Shown here: piece by piece, positions 9,412 to 19,284 of the stretch | Position numbering within the stretch: the first letter of the stretch is position 1 | How the letters are laid out: every line of letters starts with the position of its first letter | Source of the DNA: Lysobacterales bacterium | Lineage (GTDB): Bacteria > Pseudomonadota > Gammaproteobacteria > Xanthomonadales > SZUA-36 | Reading direction: 5' to 3' | Assembly (NCBI GenBank): GCA_013001885.1 | Contig: JABDLD010000033.1 | Coordinates: 97,565 to 161,564, forward strand | Length of the DNA: 64,000 bases | The notes under the pieces: generated by a model | Databases searched by the model: none | The model's input: only the letters and a program-made list of their open reading frames with translations | Told to the model about the DNA's origin: nothing | Position numbers and translations under genes: made by a program

Positions 9412-10242
9412 TCAGTCAAACGGCCAGAGACGGTCAGCCCAGCTGCGCTTTTTCTTCTTGCCGAGCACGTAATAGTTGTCCGGGTAGTTCAGCGCAAGCA
9501 CAGCCATCGAACTCTCGGCCAGATCAGGCAAATCCAGCTCGGTGTAGGCTTTGTGCAGAACAATCAGCGCCTGGGCATTTTGCGGCGTGTTGGGATAAGT
9601 CTCCAGGGCGTAACGGGCCCGGTTAGCCGCTGCGATATAGGCTTTGCGCCGCATGTAATACTCGGCGACCGTAATTTCATAAGCCGCGAGGTTGTTGCGC
9701 AGGAAAATCATGCGCTGGCGCGCATCCGGAACATACCGGCTGTCCGGAAAGCGGCGTATGAGTTCGCTGAAATCCATGAAGGAATCGCTGGCCATGGACT
9801 GATCCCGGTCACGGACCCTCTCGGGCATCATTTTTTCAAGGAAACCCAGGTTCTGTTCGTAATTCACCAGACCTTTCAGATAGTAGGCATAGTCGACGCT
9901 TGGATGAGCCGGGTAAGTTCGGATAAACCGGTCCAGGGTGGACAGCGCATTTTCGGGTTGGCCGCCTTTGAAATATACGTAGGACAGATCGAGCATTGAT
10001 TGCTCTGTATAGCGCCCGAAAGGATAACGTGTCTGCAGGGCCTTGTAGGCAGAAGCGGCTCTTCCCCAGTTCCTGGCGTTCAATGATTTCGTTGCCTGCT
10101 GGTAAAGTTCCTCCGCGCTCATTTCACCCTGGAAGTCTTTGTCCTTACGGCAGCCGGAGACACACAGCACGAGGCCGAGCATGGACAGAGCAAGAATCCG
10201 CGTCCAACGGACGTTGCGAAACAAAACGGAGTGATGGAGCAT
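9412..10242 (-). CDS. bamD: Outer-membrane assembly lipoprotein BamD
   Basis: Essential lipoprotein of the BAM complex that inserts beta-barrel proteins into the outer membrane. It has a lipoprotein signal with lipobox VSGC (Cys31) followed by TPR-like helices typical of BamD/YfiO (EELYQQATKSLNARNW, YPFGRYTEQSMLDLSYVYFK, YVPDARQRM). I placed the start at the ATG at 10240-10242; an upstream in-frame ATG (10296) would add 18 residues before the signal peptide. Length 276 aa. It is divergent from rluD, a conserved gammaproteobacterial arrangement, and convergent with nadE with an 18-base gap. Confidence 0.95.
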   Translation of the reverse strand: MLHHSVLFRNVRWTRILALSMLGLVLCVSGCRKDKDFQGEMSAEELYQQATKSLNARNWGRAASAYKALQTRYPFGRYTEQSMLDLSYVYFKGGQPENALSTLDRFIRTYPAHPSVDYAYYLKGLVNYEQNLGFLEKMMPERVRDRDQSMASDSFMDFSELIRRFPDSRYVPDARQRMIFLRNNLAAYEITVAEYYMRRKAYIAAANRARYALETYPNTPQNAQALIVLHKAYTELDLPDLAESSMAVLALNYPDNYYVLGKKKKRSWADRLWPFD

Positions 10243-10366
10243 CGATACAACCCAATAACAGACGAGAGCGGAATGATAACGGAATACGGACGGCAAAAGA
10301 AGAGAAGCCGGTTTCGGATTGTGTGAAAATGAGGGTCTCTCGGGCGTGACGGGTTATCGATCGGGT

Positions 10367-11326
10367 ATGCCGAATAAAAACGAAAAAATTACACAATCTG
10401 CACAGGTGGACAGCAGTCATGCCGGGCTGCGCCTGGACCAGGCGGCGGCTGCACTGTTTTTGGACTTTTCAAGGGCGCGCCTGCAGAAATGGATCCGCAG
10501 CGGTGAACTGACTGTAGACGGCCACAAGGCACGCCCAACCTACCGTATTGAGGGGTTCGAAGTCCTCAGGCTTGATGCGGTGGCAGAACTCAGTCAATCG
10601 GTGGCGCCGCAGGACATACCGCTGGATATCATTCATGCAGACAGCGACCTCATTATCATCAATAAACCGGCTGGACTCGTCGTTCATCCCGCCGCCGGTA
10701 ATCCGGACGGAACCTTGCAGAATGCCTTGCTGCACTATGACCAGAACCTGGCTGCATTGCCCCGGTCTGGAATCGTGCATCGGCTGGACAAGGACACCAG
10801 TGGGGTCATGGTCGTGGCCAGGAGCCTCAGGGCACATACCAGCCTGGTAAACCAGCTGCAAAGCAGGGAGATGAGCCGTATTTATCGGGCCGTGGCCAAA
10901 GGGGACATCGTGGCCGGCGGAACCGTGGACGCACCCATCGGCCGGCACCCCAGGGACCGAAAACGCATGGCGGTGGTCCATTCGGGTAAACCCGCTGTCA
11001 GTCATTATCGCGTGCTGAAACGGTACCACGGCGCCACTTACCTGGAAGTCTCTCTGGAATCGGGCCGCACGCACCAGATTCGCGTTCACATGGCGCACGT
11101 CGGGCATCCTCTGGCGGGAGACGCTGTCTACGGCAGGTCCATGAAAATGAGGAAAGGGTTTTCAGCTTCAGTGATTGAAGCCATGCGTTCTTTTCCACGC
11201 CAGGCGCTGCATGCGCGCAGACTTTGCCTGCAGCATCCCGCATCCTCGCGGAAAGCTGAATACGAAGCGCCTCTGCCGGAGGATTTCATTCGACTGCTCA
11301 GCACACTCGACGCATGCGCAAACTGA
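10367..11326 (+). CDS. rluD: 23S rRNA pseudouridine synthase RluD
   Basis: Makes pseudouridines in helix 69 of 23S rRNA. It has an N-terminal S4 RNA-binding domain (LRLDQAAAALFLDFSRARLQKWI) and the catalytic domain with HRLDKDTSG, catalytic Asp141, plus INKPAGLVVHP and the C-terminal SGRTHQIRVHMAHVGHPLAGD. The start was set at the ATG at 10367 (319 aa), close to the family length; a frame opening at 10319 would add 16 atypical residues. Its 3' end overlaps pgeF by 13 bases, so the two are cotranscribed. Confidence 0.95.
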   Translation: MPNKNEKITQSAQVDSSHAGLRLDQAAAALFLDFSRARLQKWIRSGELTVDGHKARPTYRIEGFEVLRLDAVAELSQSVAPQDIPLDIIHADSDLIIINKPAGLVVHPAAGNPDGTLQNALLHYDQNLAALPRSGIVHRLDKDTSGVMVVARSLRAHTSLVNQLQSREMSRIYRAVAKGDIVAGGTVDAPIGRHPRDRKRMAVVHSGKPAVSHYRVLKRYHGATYLEVSLESGRTHQIRVHMAHVGHPLAGDAVYGRSMKMRKGFSASVIEAMRSFPRQALHARRLCLQHPASSRKAEYEAPLPEDFIRLLSTLDACAN

Positions 11327-12072
11327 ACGCGAAATGTATTTATCCGGACTGGCCGGCGCCTGACAATGTGCGTGGGTTTACCACGACGCGCGGCGGCGGC
11401 GTCAGCAGCGGATGCTGGTCGAGCTTCAACCTGGGTGACCACTGCGGAGATGATCCGGCTGACGTGAAATCGAACCGGGCGATGCTGGATGCCCTTTTGC
11501 CGTCACCGGCTAACTGGCTGCGCCAGGTGCACGGCACCCAGGCTCTGAAGATCCCGGGCAAGCAAGAAACGATTCCGCAGGGTGACGCTCTGGTTACAGT
11601 CACGCCGGGCCAGGTTTGCGCGGTTCTTACAGCGGATTGCCTGCCCGTATTCCTGTGCAACCGGCGGGGTGACCGCGTGGGAGTCGCGCATGCCGGCTGG
11701 CGCGGTCTGGCGAACGGCATTTTGCCGGCCGCCGTCCGTGCCATGGACGAGGATCCGGGCGAATTACTCGCATGGCTGGGGCCCGCGATCGGTCCGCAGG
11801 CCTACGAGGTGGGCCCGGATGTCGCTGCGGCCTTCGCCGGCGAGTTTCCCGCGGGATTTTTGGCCAGGGGCGATCGTTTCCTGATGGATATTTATGCCCT
11901 TGCCCGGCTGAAATTGGCGGCCGCGGGGGTCCGGTCCGTCTATGGCGGCGGATTCTGCACGTTTACCGAATCCACCCGGTTTTTTTCCTACCGCAGGGAT
12001 GGCGTTACCGGGCGGATGGCGAGCCTGATCTGGTTCGACCGGGGACCGGAAGATCAGTTTGCGGGTGCATAA
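11314..12072 (+). CDS. pgeF: Multicopper/LACC1-type purine nucleoside phosphorylase (YfiH/PgeF)
   Basis: Member of the YfiH/LACC1 family, which contains zinc-dependent enzymes acting on purine nucleosides and has been linked to peptidoglycan editing. Family motifs are FTTTRGGGVSSG, LRQVHGTQA, LTADCLPVFLC and VAHAGWRGLANGI, supplying the metal-binding His and Cys, then AIGPQAYEVG. Length 252 aa is typical. It overlaps the end of rluD, the usual neighbour, and its own last 19 bases overlap the end of the convergent cytochrome gene. Confidence 0.9.
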   Translation: MRKLNAKCIYPDWPAPDNVRGFTTTRGGGVSSGCWSSFNLGDHCGDDPADVKSNRAMLDALLPSPANWLRQVHGTQALKIPGKQETIPQGDALVTVTPGQVCAVLTADCLPVFLCNRRGDRVGVAHAGWRGLANGILPAAVRAMDEDPGELLAWLGPAIGPQAYEVGPDVAAAFAGEFPAGFLARGDRFLMDIYALARLKLAAAGVRSVYGGGFCTFTESTRFFSYRRDGVTGRMASLIWFDRGPEDQFAGA

Positions 12073-14264
12073 CGCTCCTGCAGCAGCCTGAGCTTTTCCA
12101 CTTCGCCCAGCTGTTGATAATAGCTGGCGAGCGCGGAGACCAAGTCCCGGTCGCCGGGGTAGGTTTGGAGCACCGATTCGAGGTTTGTGACGGCCTGACC
12201 TCGTTTTCCGGCCTCCCACAACGCAACGGAATAAACGTAGTTGTAGCGTGCGTTGATCGGCACGTCCCGTGCAGCGATTTCCAGGTGCGGAAGCGCTTTT
12301 GCCATATCCCCCTGCCTGATCCGGAGCAGCCCCATCGCGTGCTGAACAGATGCCTGGCCGGGAGCCATTTTGATGGCTCTCAGCAGCAACGGCTCAGCCT
12401 GCGGGTCCAGGCCGTTTGCGCGGTAGAGGTCCGCCAGGTTCAGCATGGCCGGTACATAGGCCGGCGCAAGCTGGAGCGCACGCCGATAAGCCTTTTCAGC
12501 TGCAACCATGTCACCGGTTGAACTGAAAAACAGGCCCAGGTTCATCTGGTCTTCCGGCATGTCGGCATTCAGCTGCAGGGACTCGAGATACTCTTGCCAC
12601 AGTGTTTTGAGTTCAGCGGCCGAAGCCGGGGGCAGCTGATCTGCCGGTATTCCGGAAAGTTGCCGGGCGACGGCGAGGCGTACTGCTCTGCTTTTATCAC
12701 TGATCAGGTCCCGCAGCATCGCGTATCTTTGGGCTTCCGGCACCCAATCCATCGCACGAACTGCAGACGCCTTCAACAACGGATCCTCCGTAAGCAGCAG
12801 TTGCTGAATCCCGGCCAAGGCCTCTTGCGAAGGATAATTCTGCGCGGCGAGAATCGCGCTGGCCCGAAGCATGGCCGGCTGCGCGGGCTGGTTGGCCAGT
12901 GCCAGCAAACCCGGCAAAGCGCCCGGCTGACCCGACCAGGCCGCATTCAGTATGGCTGCATGACCTGCGCGAACATCGCGCGACACGCCCCAGGATGCCA
13001 GCGCATCAGCGGCCCACTGAGCGTCCTGGTCCTGGTGGCACTGGTTACAGGAATTGGGCACGCCGAGGGCCAGGGTCAGGCGTGGTTCCGGGATGCGGAA
13101 TGAGTGATCCCGGCGGTCATCGACCACCATGTAGGTTTTTGCCGGCATGTGGCAATTCACGCAGGCTGAGCCGGCGTTGTCAGCTGCATGGTGGTGATGT
13201 TCCGGCCTGTCGAACACGCTGGCGGAATGGCACTGTGCGCACAGGGAATTGTCGTTCGCGAGAAGCCGGTTGCTGTGCGGATCATGGCAATTCGTGCAGA
13301 CCACGCCTGCCTGGTGCATTTTGCTCTGGATGAATGAACCGTAAACGTATACTTCATCGTTGATCTGCCCATCGGGGAAATACATCCCCGGCTCGACCAG
13401 GGTTAACCGGTACTGGTCGTTGAACGGCTGACCGGCCTGGTAGTGCGCAATTTCGCTGCGCCTGGAATGACAGGCCGCGCAGGTTTCTACCTGGACGGTC
13501 GGCTGTTTGCCGTCGACTCGCCGCATCGTGCCGGACGAATGGTCTCCGACCGGTGCGAAAGCACCGCTGTCGGCGAGAGAAAACGAAAAGCCACGGCCGG
13601 CTTCCTGCTGGTCGCCCGTGGTCCAATCGACATGGCCGGATGCGGGTCCGTGGCAGGCCTCGCAGGCAACGTTGACCTCTTCCCAGGACGTGTTGTAGCG
13701 GTCGGTCGTGCCGGAGTAGTTTTTCTCCAGACCGGTCGAATGGCAGACGGCGCAGCGGGAATTCCAGTTTTGCAGAGACCCCGTCCAATGGACGGCGTCC
13801 TCGTGGGTGACCGGCTCACCCGGATACAGGTGAATCCAGCGCTGCCCGCCCTGGCTTTGCGGCCGGCTATCCCAGACGATACTCAACGCCTGCAGTCTGC
13901 CGTCCTCAAACGGAACCAGATACTGTTGCAAAGGGTAAAAGCCGAAGGTGTAGGCGATTTCAAATTCCTGCAGTTCACCGAGCCGGTTGTCCGTTTCCAC
14001 AAAGTACTTGCCGCCCTTTCGATAAAAACGGCTGGTAACGCCGCCATACTCAAACGTCTGGTCGGAGAAATTTCCGGCGACATTTTCAGGCGTTGCCGGC
14101 AGCATGGCCTGGTAGTGATGAGACTCTGTCCAGGATGCATAAGCCTGCTCATGGCAGGCCTCGCATTGCTTACTGCCCACGAAGGATTGCGCCAGCGCAC
14201 TCGCGGGCATGCAAGCAATCAGAAGCAGGGACAGTTTGAATGATCGGAGCCAAATGGTATTCAT
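12054..14264 (-). CDS. Octaheme c-type cytochrome fused to TPR repeats
   Basis: Predicted exported multiheme protein of unknown role. After a signal peptide (MNTIWLRSFKLSLL...ALAQ) come eight CxxCH haem sites at about residues 34, 171, 201, 262, 323, 342, 368 and 406, resembling the cytochrome c554/NrfA-like multiheme group. They are followed by helical repeats (about 415-530) and TPR units (about 540-736; YRRALQLAPAYVPAMLNLADLY). The ATG at 14264 gives a clean signal peptide and GGA lies upstream; a GTG at 14297, overlapping the aldolase stop by four bases, is an alternative. Haem proteins of this kind carry electrons or reduce small molecules, but the substrate cannot be read from sequence. 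The last 19 bases overlap the pgeF end on the opposite strand. Confidence 0.85.
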   Translation of the reverse strand: MNTIWLRSFKLSLLLIACMPASALAQSFVGSKQCEACHEQAYASWTESHHYQAMLPATPENVAGNFSDQTFEYGGVTSRFYRKGGKYFVETDNRLGELQEFEIAYTFGFYPLQQYLVPFEDGRLQALSIVWDSRPQSQGGQRWIHLYPGEPVTHEDAVHWTGSLQNWNSRCAVCHSTGLEKNYSGTTDRYNTSWEEVNVACEACHGPASGHVDWTTGDQQEAGRGFSFSLADSGAFAPVGDHSSGTMRRVDGKQPTVQVETCAACHSRRSEIAHYQAGQPFNDQYRLTLVEPGMYFPDGQINDEVYVYGSFIQSKMHQAGVVCTNCHDPHSNRLLANDNSLCAQCHSASVFDRPEHHHHAADNAGSACVNCHMPAKTYMVVDDRRDHSFRIPEPRLTLALGVPNSCNQCHQDQDAQWAADALASWGVSRDVRAGHAAILNAAWSGQPGALPGLLALANQPAQPAMLRASAILAAQNYPSQEALAGIQQLLLTEDPLLKASAVRAMDWVPEAQRYAMLRDLISDKSRAVRLAVARQLSGIPADQLPPASAAELKTLWQEYLESLQLNADMPEDQMNLGLFFSSTGDMVAAEKAYRRALQLAPAYVPAMLNLADLYRANGLDPQAEPLLLRAIKMAPGQASVQHAMGLLRIRQGDMAKALPHLEIAARDVPINARYNYVYSVALWEAGKRGQAVTNLESVLQTYPGDRDLVSALASYYQQLGEVEKLRLLQERYAPAN

Positions 14265-14293
14265 TTCATTTTCCGGGCGGGCACGACGGCATG

Positions 14294-15325
14294 TCACGCT
14301 GTCAACGCGCTACAGAGCGCTTCTGTTTGCGACTCATCGGTGCAGTAAGAGAACACGAAGCGCGCCAGGTCGTCGCGGCCCGGCCAGGTCAAAAACTGCA
14401 CTCCGGCATCTTCCAGCCGCTCGAAGCCCCCCGGCGACCAACGGACAAAAACTTCATTGGCATGGACCGAATATTCAAGGCTGGCTTCCGAATGGTTGCT
14501 GACCGCGTCGGCAAACCGAGCGGCCTGGCGGTTGGCGTTGCCCGCCATCTGCAGCCACAAATTGTCGTCGATATAGGCGAGCAACTGGGCCGAAACGAAT
14601 CGCATCTTGCTGAGCAAATGCCCGGAGCGCTTGCGCAGCCGTTCCGCTTTTTCCTGCAGCCCGTGGTCGCCAAAAAACAGCAGTGCCTCGGCGGCTAAAC
14701 AGCCATTTTTGCTCGCGCCGAACGAAAGCATTTGCACGCCCACGCGCCAGGTGATGTCGCCGGGGTGACAGGCCAGACTGGCGACGGCGTTGGCAAATCG
14801 AGCGCCATCCATATGGGTGGCCATACTGTGCAGCCGGGCTTTTTCGCATATGGCGCCGACTTCATCAGGACGATAGACTGTGCCGGACTCCGAGCTCTGG
14901 GTAATGCTCACCGCAGACGGATGAAAACTGTGGACTCCATGGCCTTCGTTTGCGCGAACCAGACGGTCCATATCCTCAGCCGTGAATTTCCCGTCCGGAC
15001 CGTCCACCGGCACCAGTCGCAGCCCGTTTCCATAAAACTCCGGCGCCCCGCCTTCATCGTTGAGAATATGCGCGTTGCGGTGGCAGTAGACCGAGCCCCA
15101 GGGCGGCGTCACGGCCGCGAGCGCGATGCTGTTGGCTGCGGTGCCGGTGCTGATGGGGAGCACGGTGGTCTGCGTGTCGAACAACTCTGAGAAGGCATCA
15201 TCGAGTCGCGCTGACCAGGGGTCGTCCGCATAGGCCCAGGCGGCGCCGTGATTGGCCTGTTCCAGCGCGGCAAGGATGGCCGGAGCCGCCGGCGATTCGT
15301 TGTCACTTCTGAAATTGAGTTCCAT
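14294..15325 (-). CDS. ltaE: Low-specificity L-threonine aldolase
   Basis: PLP enzyme of the beta-eliminating lyase family that splits threonine or allo-threonine to glycine and acetaldehyde. Visible features are the N-terminal FRSDNES, the PLP-Asp region HMDGARFANA (about 171-180) and the Schiff-base Lys in SFGASKNG (K206). Length 343 aa from the ATG at 15325; a TTG one codon upstream is the only alternative. It is upstream of the octaheme gene with little gap and may share its transcript, and it is divergent from hrpA. Confidence 0.87.
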   Translation of the reverse strand: MELNFRSDNESPAAPAILAALEQANHGAAWAYADDPWSARLDDAFSELFDTQTTVLPISTGTAANSIALAAVTPPWGSVYCHRNAHILNDEGGAPEFYGNGLRLVPVDGPDGKFTAEDMDRLVRANEGHGVHSFHPSAVSITQSSESGTVYRPDEVGAICEKARLHSMATHMDGARFANAVASLACHPGDITWRVGVQMLSFGASKNGCLAAEALLFFGDHGLQEKAERLRKRSGHLLSKMRFVSAQLLAYIDDNLWLQMAGNANRQAARFADAVSNHSEASLEYSVHANEVFVRWSPGGFERLEDAGVQFLTWPGRDDLARFVFSYCTDESQTEALCSALTA

Positions 15326-15378
15326 CAAACGAATTATACGGATCAGCGTTACCCGAGTCTCGACTATAATTTACGCCC

Positions 15379-18300
15379 ATGGAATCGCACGCTCTTACCG
15401 CCAAAGCCCGGGCGCAGCTTGACAATATTCTGGCCAGAGACGCTGCCTGGTGCAGAAAGCGCCTGTCGGAAATACAGCGGCGGCTGAAGCGGGGCCAGGC
15501 GGCCGATCGTCTTCTGAACCAGGTTCTGCAGCGGATCGAGCGTTCCGGCCTCAAGGTAGAGCAACGCAGGGCCGGCCTGCCGCGACCGGTTTACCCGGAA
15601 GAACTGCCGATAACGCAGCACCGCGACGAGATCCTCGAATCCATCGGCGAGCACCAGGTCGTCATTGTCGCGGGCGAGACCGGGTCGGGAAAAACCACCC
15701 AGCTACCCAAGTTTTGCCTGCAGGCGGGCCGCGGCACCCGGGGGCTGATCGCCTGCACCCAACCGCGGCGAATTGCCGCCCGGGCCATGGCGGAACGCGT
15801 GGCGGAAGAACTCCAGAGCAAGCTGGGGGGATTCGTTGGATACCAGGTCCGGTTCAGGGAACGCAGCAGCCCGGAAGGTTATATCAAGTTCATGACGGAC
15901 GGCATTCTGCTGGCGGAGTCGCTGACTGACCGCTACCTCGATGCCTATGACACCATCATCATTGACGAGGCGCACGAGCGCAGCCTGAATATTGACTTCC
16001 TGCTGGGTTACCTCAAGTCGCTGCTGCCGAAGCGGCCGGATCTCAAACTCCTGATCACGTCCGCCACGATCGATACCGGCAAATTTTCCCGGCATTTTGG
16101 CGATGCGCCGGTGATCGAAGTATCGGGCAGGGGTTACCCGGTGGAATGCGTATATCAGCCGCTTTCTGAGGAGTCCGACAAGTCCGAAAGGGCAGACCGG
16201 GATCTCTACCAGGGGATCGCTGACGCCGTCAGGCGGCTGGGCCGAATCGATCCCCGCGGGGATATCCTGGTGTTCCTGTCCGGGGAGCGGGAAATACGGG
16301 AGGCCGGGGATTTTTTGCAACGGCAAAGTCTGCGCGGCGGGTCAGGAGGAACGGAAATACTGCCTTTGTACGCGAGGTTGTCTGCTGCTGAACAACGGCG
16401 CGTGTTTCATCCCGGCAGCACCCGGCGGATCATTCTCTCCACCAATGTGGCCGAAACCTCTCTGACCGTGCCGGGCATTCGTTTTGTCGTCGATTCGGGA
16501 CTGGCGAGAATCAGCCGGTATTCCCACCGCAGCCGAATTCAACGGCTGCCGATCGAACCGATTTCGCAGGCCAGCGCCAACCAGCGGGCCGGCCGCTGCG
16601 GGCGCCTGGGCCCGGGCACCTGCGTTCGCCTCTACAGCGAGGAAGACTTCGCATCAAGGCCCGAGTTTACCGAGCCGGAAATTCTGCGAACTTCGCTGGC
16701 TTCGGTCATTCTGCGCATGCTGACGATGGGCCTCGGCTCAGTGGAGGATTTTCCGTTTGTCGACCGCCCCGCACCGCGCATGATCAACGACGCCTACCAG
16801 TTGCTGTTCGAACTGGAGGCGATAGACGAGGATCGTTGCACCACCAACCTGGGCAAGTCTCTTGCCCGCTGGCCGCTGGATGTTCGCCTGGCCCGCATGG
16901 TCGAGGCCGGCTCTGCGGCAGGCTGCCTGGAGGACATGATGGTGCTGGCGTCAGCGCTCAGTATCCAGGACCCGCGTGAGCGGCCGCTCGAAGCCCAGGC
17001 GGCTGCAGACGAAGCCCACCGGCGGTTCGCCGATGACAAATCTGACTTTGCTACGTTGCTGGAACTCTGGCGGTATCTGAAGCAGAAAAGAAAAGAATTT
17101 TCCGGCAACCAGTTTCGAAAATTGTGCCGCAGGGAGTTCCTCAACTGGCAGCGTGTGCTGGAGTGGTTCGACGTCTATCAGCAATTGCGCGACCAGGCCC
17201 GGGAAGACCGCAGGAAGCTTTCAGGCCATCACGGTGATTTCGAACAGGTGCACCAATGCCTGCTGGCCGGGTTGCTGAGTCACTGCGGCCGAAAGCATCC
17301 GGAAGATCCGGGTTATACCGGCACGCGATCCAGCTCCTACCATATTTTCCCCGGCTCAGGGCTTTTCGGAAGTTCGCCACAATGGCTGATGTCAGCGGAA
17401 ATCGTCGAGACCAGTAAACCCTACGCGCGCATCAATGCAGCGATCAGGCCCGAGTGGATCGAGCGGCAGGGTAGCCACTTGCTGAAGCGCCATTATTCCG
17501 CCCCCCACTGGTCACGGCGCAAAGGCGCTGTTTACGCCTGGGAACAAGTCTCGCTTTATGGCATGGTCATCGTCGAAAAGCGCCGGGTCAACTACGGGCC
17601 AATCGACCCGCCCGCCGCCCGCCGCATTTTCATCATGGAGGCCCTGGTCAGGGGCGAGCTCGATACGCGTGCGGCATTCAGGGAGCACAACCGGAAAATC
17701 AGGGCCGAGGTTGAGTTGCTGGAGCACAAGCGGCGTAAACGTGATGTGCTGGTTGATGAACAGACGCTGTACGAATTTTTTGATGCGCGAATTCCCGAAC
17801 GCGTCACCAGCGCAAAATCTTTCGAAAAATGGCTGTCCGGGCTGGAGCCGGAAAAAAGAGACCTGTTGTACCTGGGGCACGATGTTCTGATGCAGGAAAA
17901 TGCCGGGGCGGCGCCACGTGAACAATTTCCGGATCAGATGGAGTCGGGTGGACGCACGTTTTCCCTGGGCTATCATTTTGATCCGGGAAGCCCGGATGAC
18001 GGGGTCCAGATCACAGTGCCCCTGGTGGCGCTCAACACCTTGCAACCGGGCCGGCTGGAGTGGCTGGTGCCGGGATTGCTGCGTGACAAGCTGGTCGCAC
18101 TCATCAGGCAGTTGCCCAAACCGCTGCGTCGTTCGCTGACGCCCGTGCCCGAATTTGCCGATGCGCTGATGGCGTCCATTCAACACCGGGCGGAGGAGCC
18201 CATGCTGGAAGTCTGCGCCGATGAACTGCAACGCATGACCGGCTTGCCGGTAGCTGCTGAAGACCTCGATGAAAACTCGATTGACGACCATTTCCGGTTC

Positions 18301-19269
18301 CTGGTGACAGTGGTGAACGACAGCGGCGAAACGATCGACAGCGGCCGGGACCTGGCGGCCATCCAGGAAAGGCTGGGAAGCACGGCCCAAAGAAGTTTCA
18401 TGGATCAGCAGGGCGAGGCCTTCAATCGGGACGGCGAGACCCAATGGGTTTTCGGCTCCCTGAGCAGCCAGATCCAAACCGAAGACGGGGCCACGGCGTG
18501 GCCGGCACTGGTCGACCAGGGCGACGCCGCCGGTTTGCGTTTGTTCGACACCTGGGATGAGGCCGTGCTGTCTCACATCGATGGTGTACTGCGACTGGTC
18601 CGGTTGGCGATTCCGGATAAAATGAATTACCTGGAAAAGCACCATGGCCTGTCACGGGATGCGCTGCTCGCCTGGAGCGCGTTGGGGAGCGCAGACCAAC
18701 TGGTGCGGGACGTATTGCGGCAGAGCCTGGCGGACTGTGCCGGTGATATCAGCATGGTCCGGGATGCGGACAGCTTCAGTGCGCTTTGCCAGCTGGTGCG
18801 AAATAAAATTGGAAATGCCTGCCGGCAGCGCGCAACCCTGCTGAACGAGGTGCTCTTGGTTTATTCGAAGGTGGCCAGGCAGATCAACAGAAGACTGGAA
18901 GGTCGCTTGCCGGGCGTTTTCGAGGATGTGTCCGCGCAACTGGAGGACCTGATCTATCCCGGGTTCCTCTCGGATCTGGAACCGGGACGACTCGAGCATT
19001 ATCCGCGTTATTTGCAGGCTGTCGAAGAACGGCTATTGCAACTGGAACAGGACCCCGTTCGTGATGCGGGCCGGATGGCCAGCGTGGCCCCGTGGTGGGA
19101 CCGTTACCGGGCTGCACTCGAGGGCGGCTGCCTCTATGATGAGGCTATGGATACGTTTCGCTGGCTGATCGAAGAGTACCGTGTGTCGCTTTTTGCACAA
19201 CGCCTGGGCACGGCAGAGCGCGTTTCGGAAAAACGCTTGGCGGATGCCTGGGAAAAAACAGGATGTTGA
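15379..19269 (+). CDS. hrpA: ATP-dependent RNA helicase HrpA
   Basis: DEAH-box RNA helicase acting on mRNA and ribosomes. Length 1296 aa is almost identical to E. coli HrpA. Walker A GETGSGKT is at 99-106, DEAH at 196-199, SAT (ITSATIDT) follows, and motif VI is QRAGRCGRLGPGTCVRLY. The helicase-associated and OB-like domains and the long DUF3418 C-terminal region follow. It is followed 15 bases later by relA, so the two probably share a transcript. Confidence 0.97.
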   Translation: MESHALTAKARAQLDNILARDAAWCRKRLSEIQRRLKRGQAADRLLNQVLQRIERSGLKVEQRRAGLPRPVYPEELPITQHRDEILESIGEHQVVIVAGETGSGKTTQLPKFCLQAGRGTRGLIACTQPRRIAARAMAERVAEELQSKLGGFVGYQVRFRERSSPEGYIKFMTDGILLAESLTDRYLDAYDTIIIDEAHERSLNIDFLLGYLKSLLPKRPDLKLLITSATIDTGKFSRHFGDAPVIEVSGRGYPVECVYQPLSEESDKSERADRDLYQGIADAVRRLGRIDPRGDILVFLSGEREIREAGDFLQRQSLRGGSGGTEILPLYARLSAAEQRRVFHPGSTRRIILSTNVAETSLTVPGIRFVVDSGLARISRYSHRSRIQRLPIEPISQASANQRAGRCGRLGPGTCVRLYSEEDFASRPEFTEPEILRTSLASVILRMLTMGLGSVEDFPFVDRPAPRMINDAYQLLFELEAIDEDRCTTNLGKSLARWPLDVRLARMVEAGSAAGCLEDMMVLASALSIQDPRERPLEAQAAADEAHRRFADDKSDFATLLELWRYLKQKRKEFSGNQFRKLCRREFLNWQRVLEWFDVYQQLRDQAREDRRKLSGHHGDFEQVHQCLLAGLLSHCGRKHPEDPGYTGTRSSSYHIFPGSGLFGSSPQWLMSAEIVETSKPYARINAAIRPEWIERQGSHLLKRHYSAPHWSRRKGAVYAWEQVSLYGMVIVEKRRVNYGPIDPPAARRIFIMEALVRGELDTRAAFREHNRKIRAEVELLEHKRRKRDVLVDEQTLYEFFDARIPERVTSAKSFEKWLSGLEPEKRDLLYLGHDVLMQENAGAAPREQFPDQMESGGRTFSLGYHFDPGSPDDGVQITVPLVALNTLQPGRLEWLVPGLLRDKLVALIRQLPKPLRRSLTPVPEFADALMASIQHRAEEPMLEVCADELQRMTGLPVAAEDLDENSIDDHFRFLVTVVNDSGETIDSGRDLAAIQERLGSTAQRSFMDQQGEAFNRDGETQWVFGSLSSQIQTEDGATAWPALVDQGDAAGLRLFDTWDEAVLSHIDGVLRLVRLAIPDKMNYLEKHHGLSRDALLAWSALGSADQLVRDVLRQSLADCAGDISMVRDADSFSALCQLVRNKIGNACRQRATLLNEVLLVYSKVARQINRRLEGRLPGVFEDVSAQLEDLIYPGFLSDLEPGRLEHYPRYLQAVEERLLQLEQDPVRDAGRMASVAPWWDRYRAALEGGCLYDEAMDTFRWLIEEYRVSLFAQRLGTAERVSEKRLADAWEKTGC

Positions 19270-19284
19270 CTCGTTACCGCAATA

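Noticed and set aside
17512..18645. 377-codon open frame antisense to hrpA
   Set aside because: Lies within HrpA coding DNA and shows no domain.
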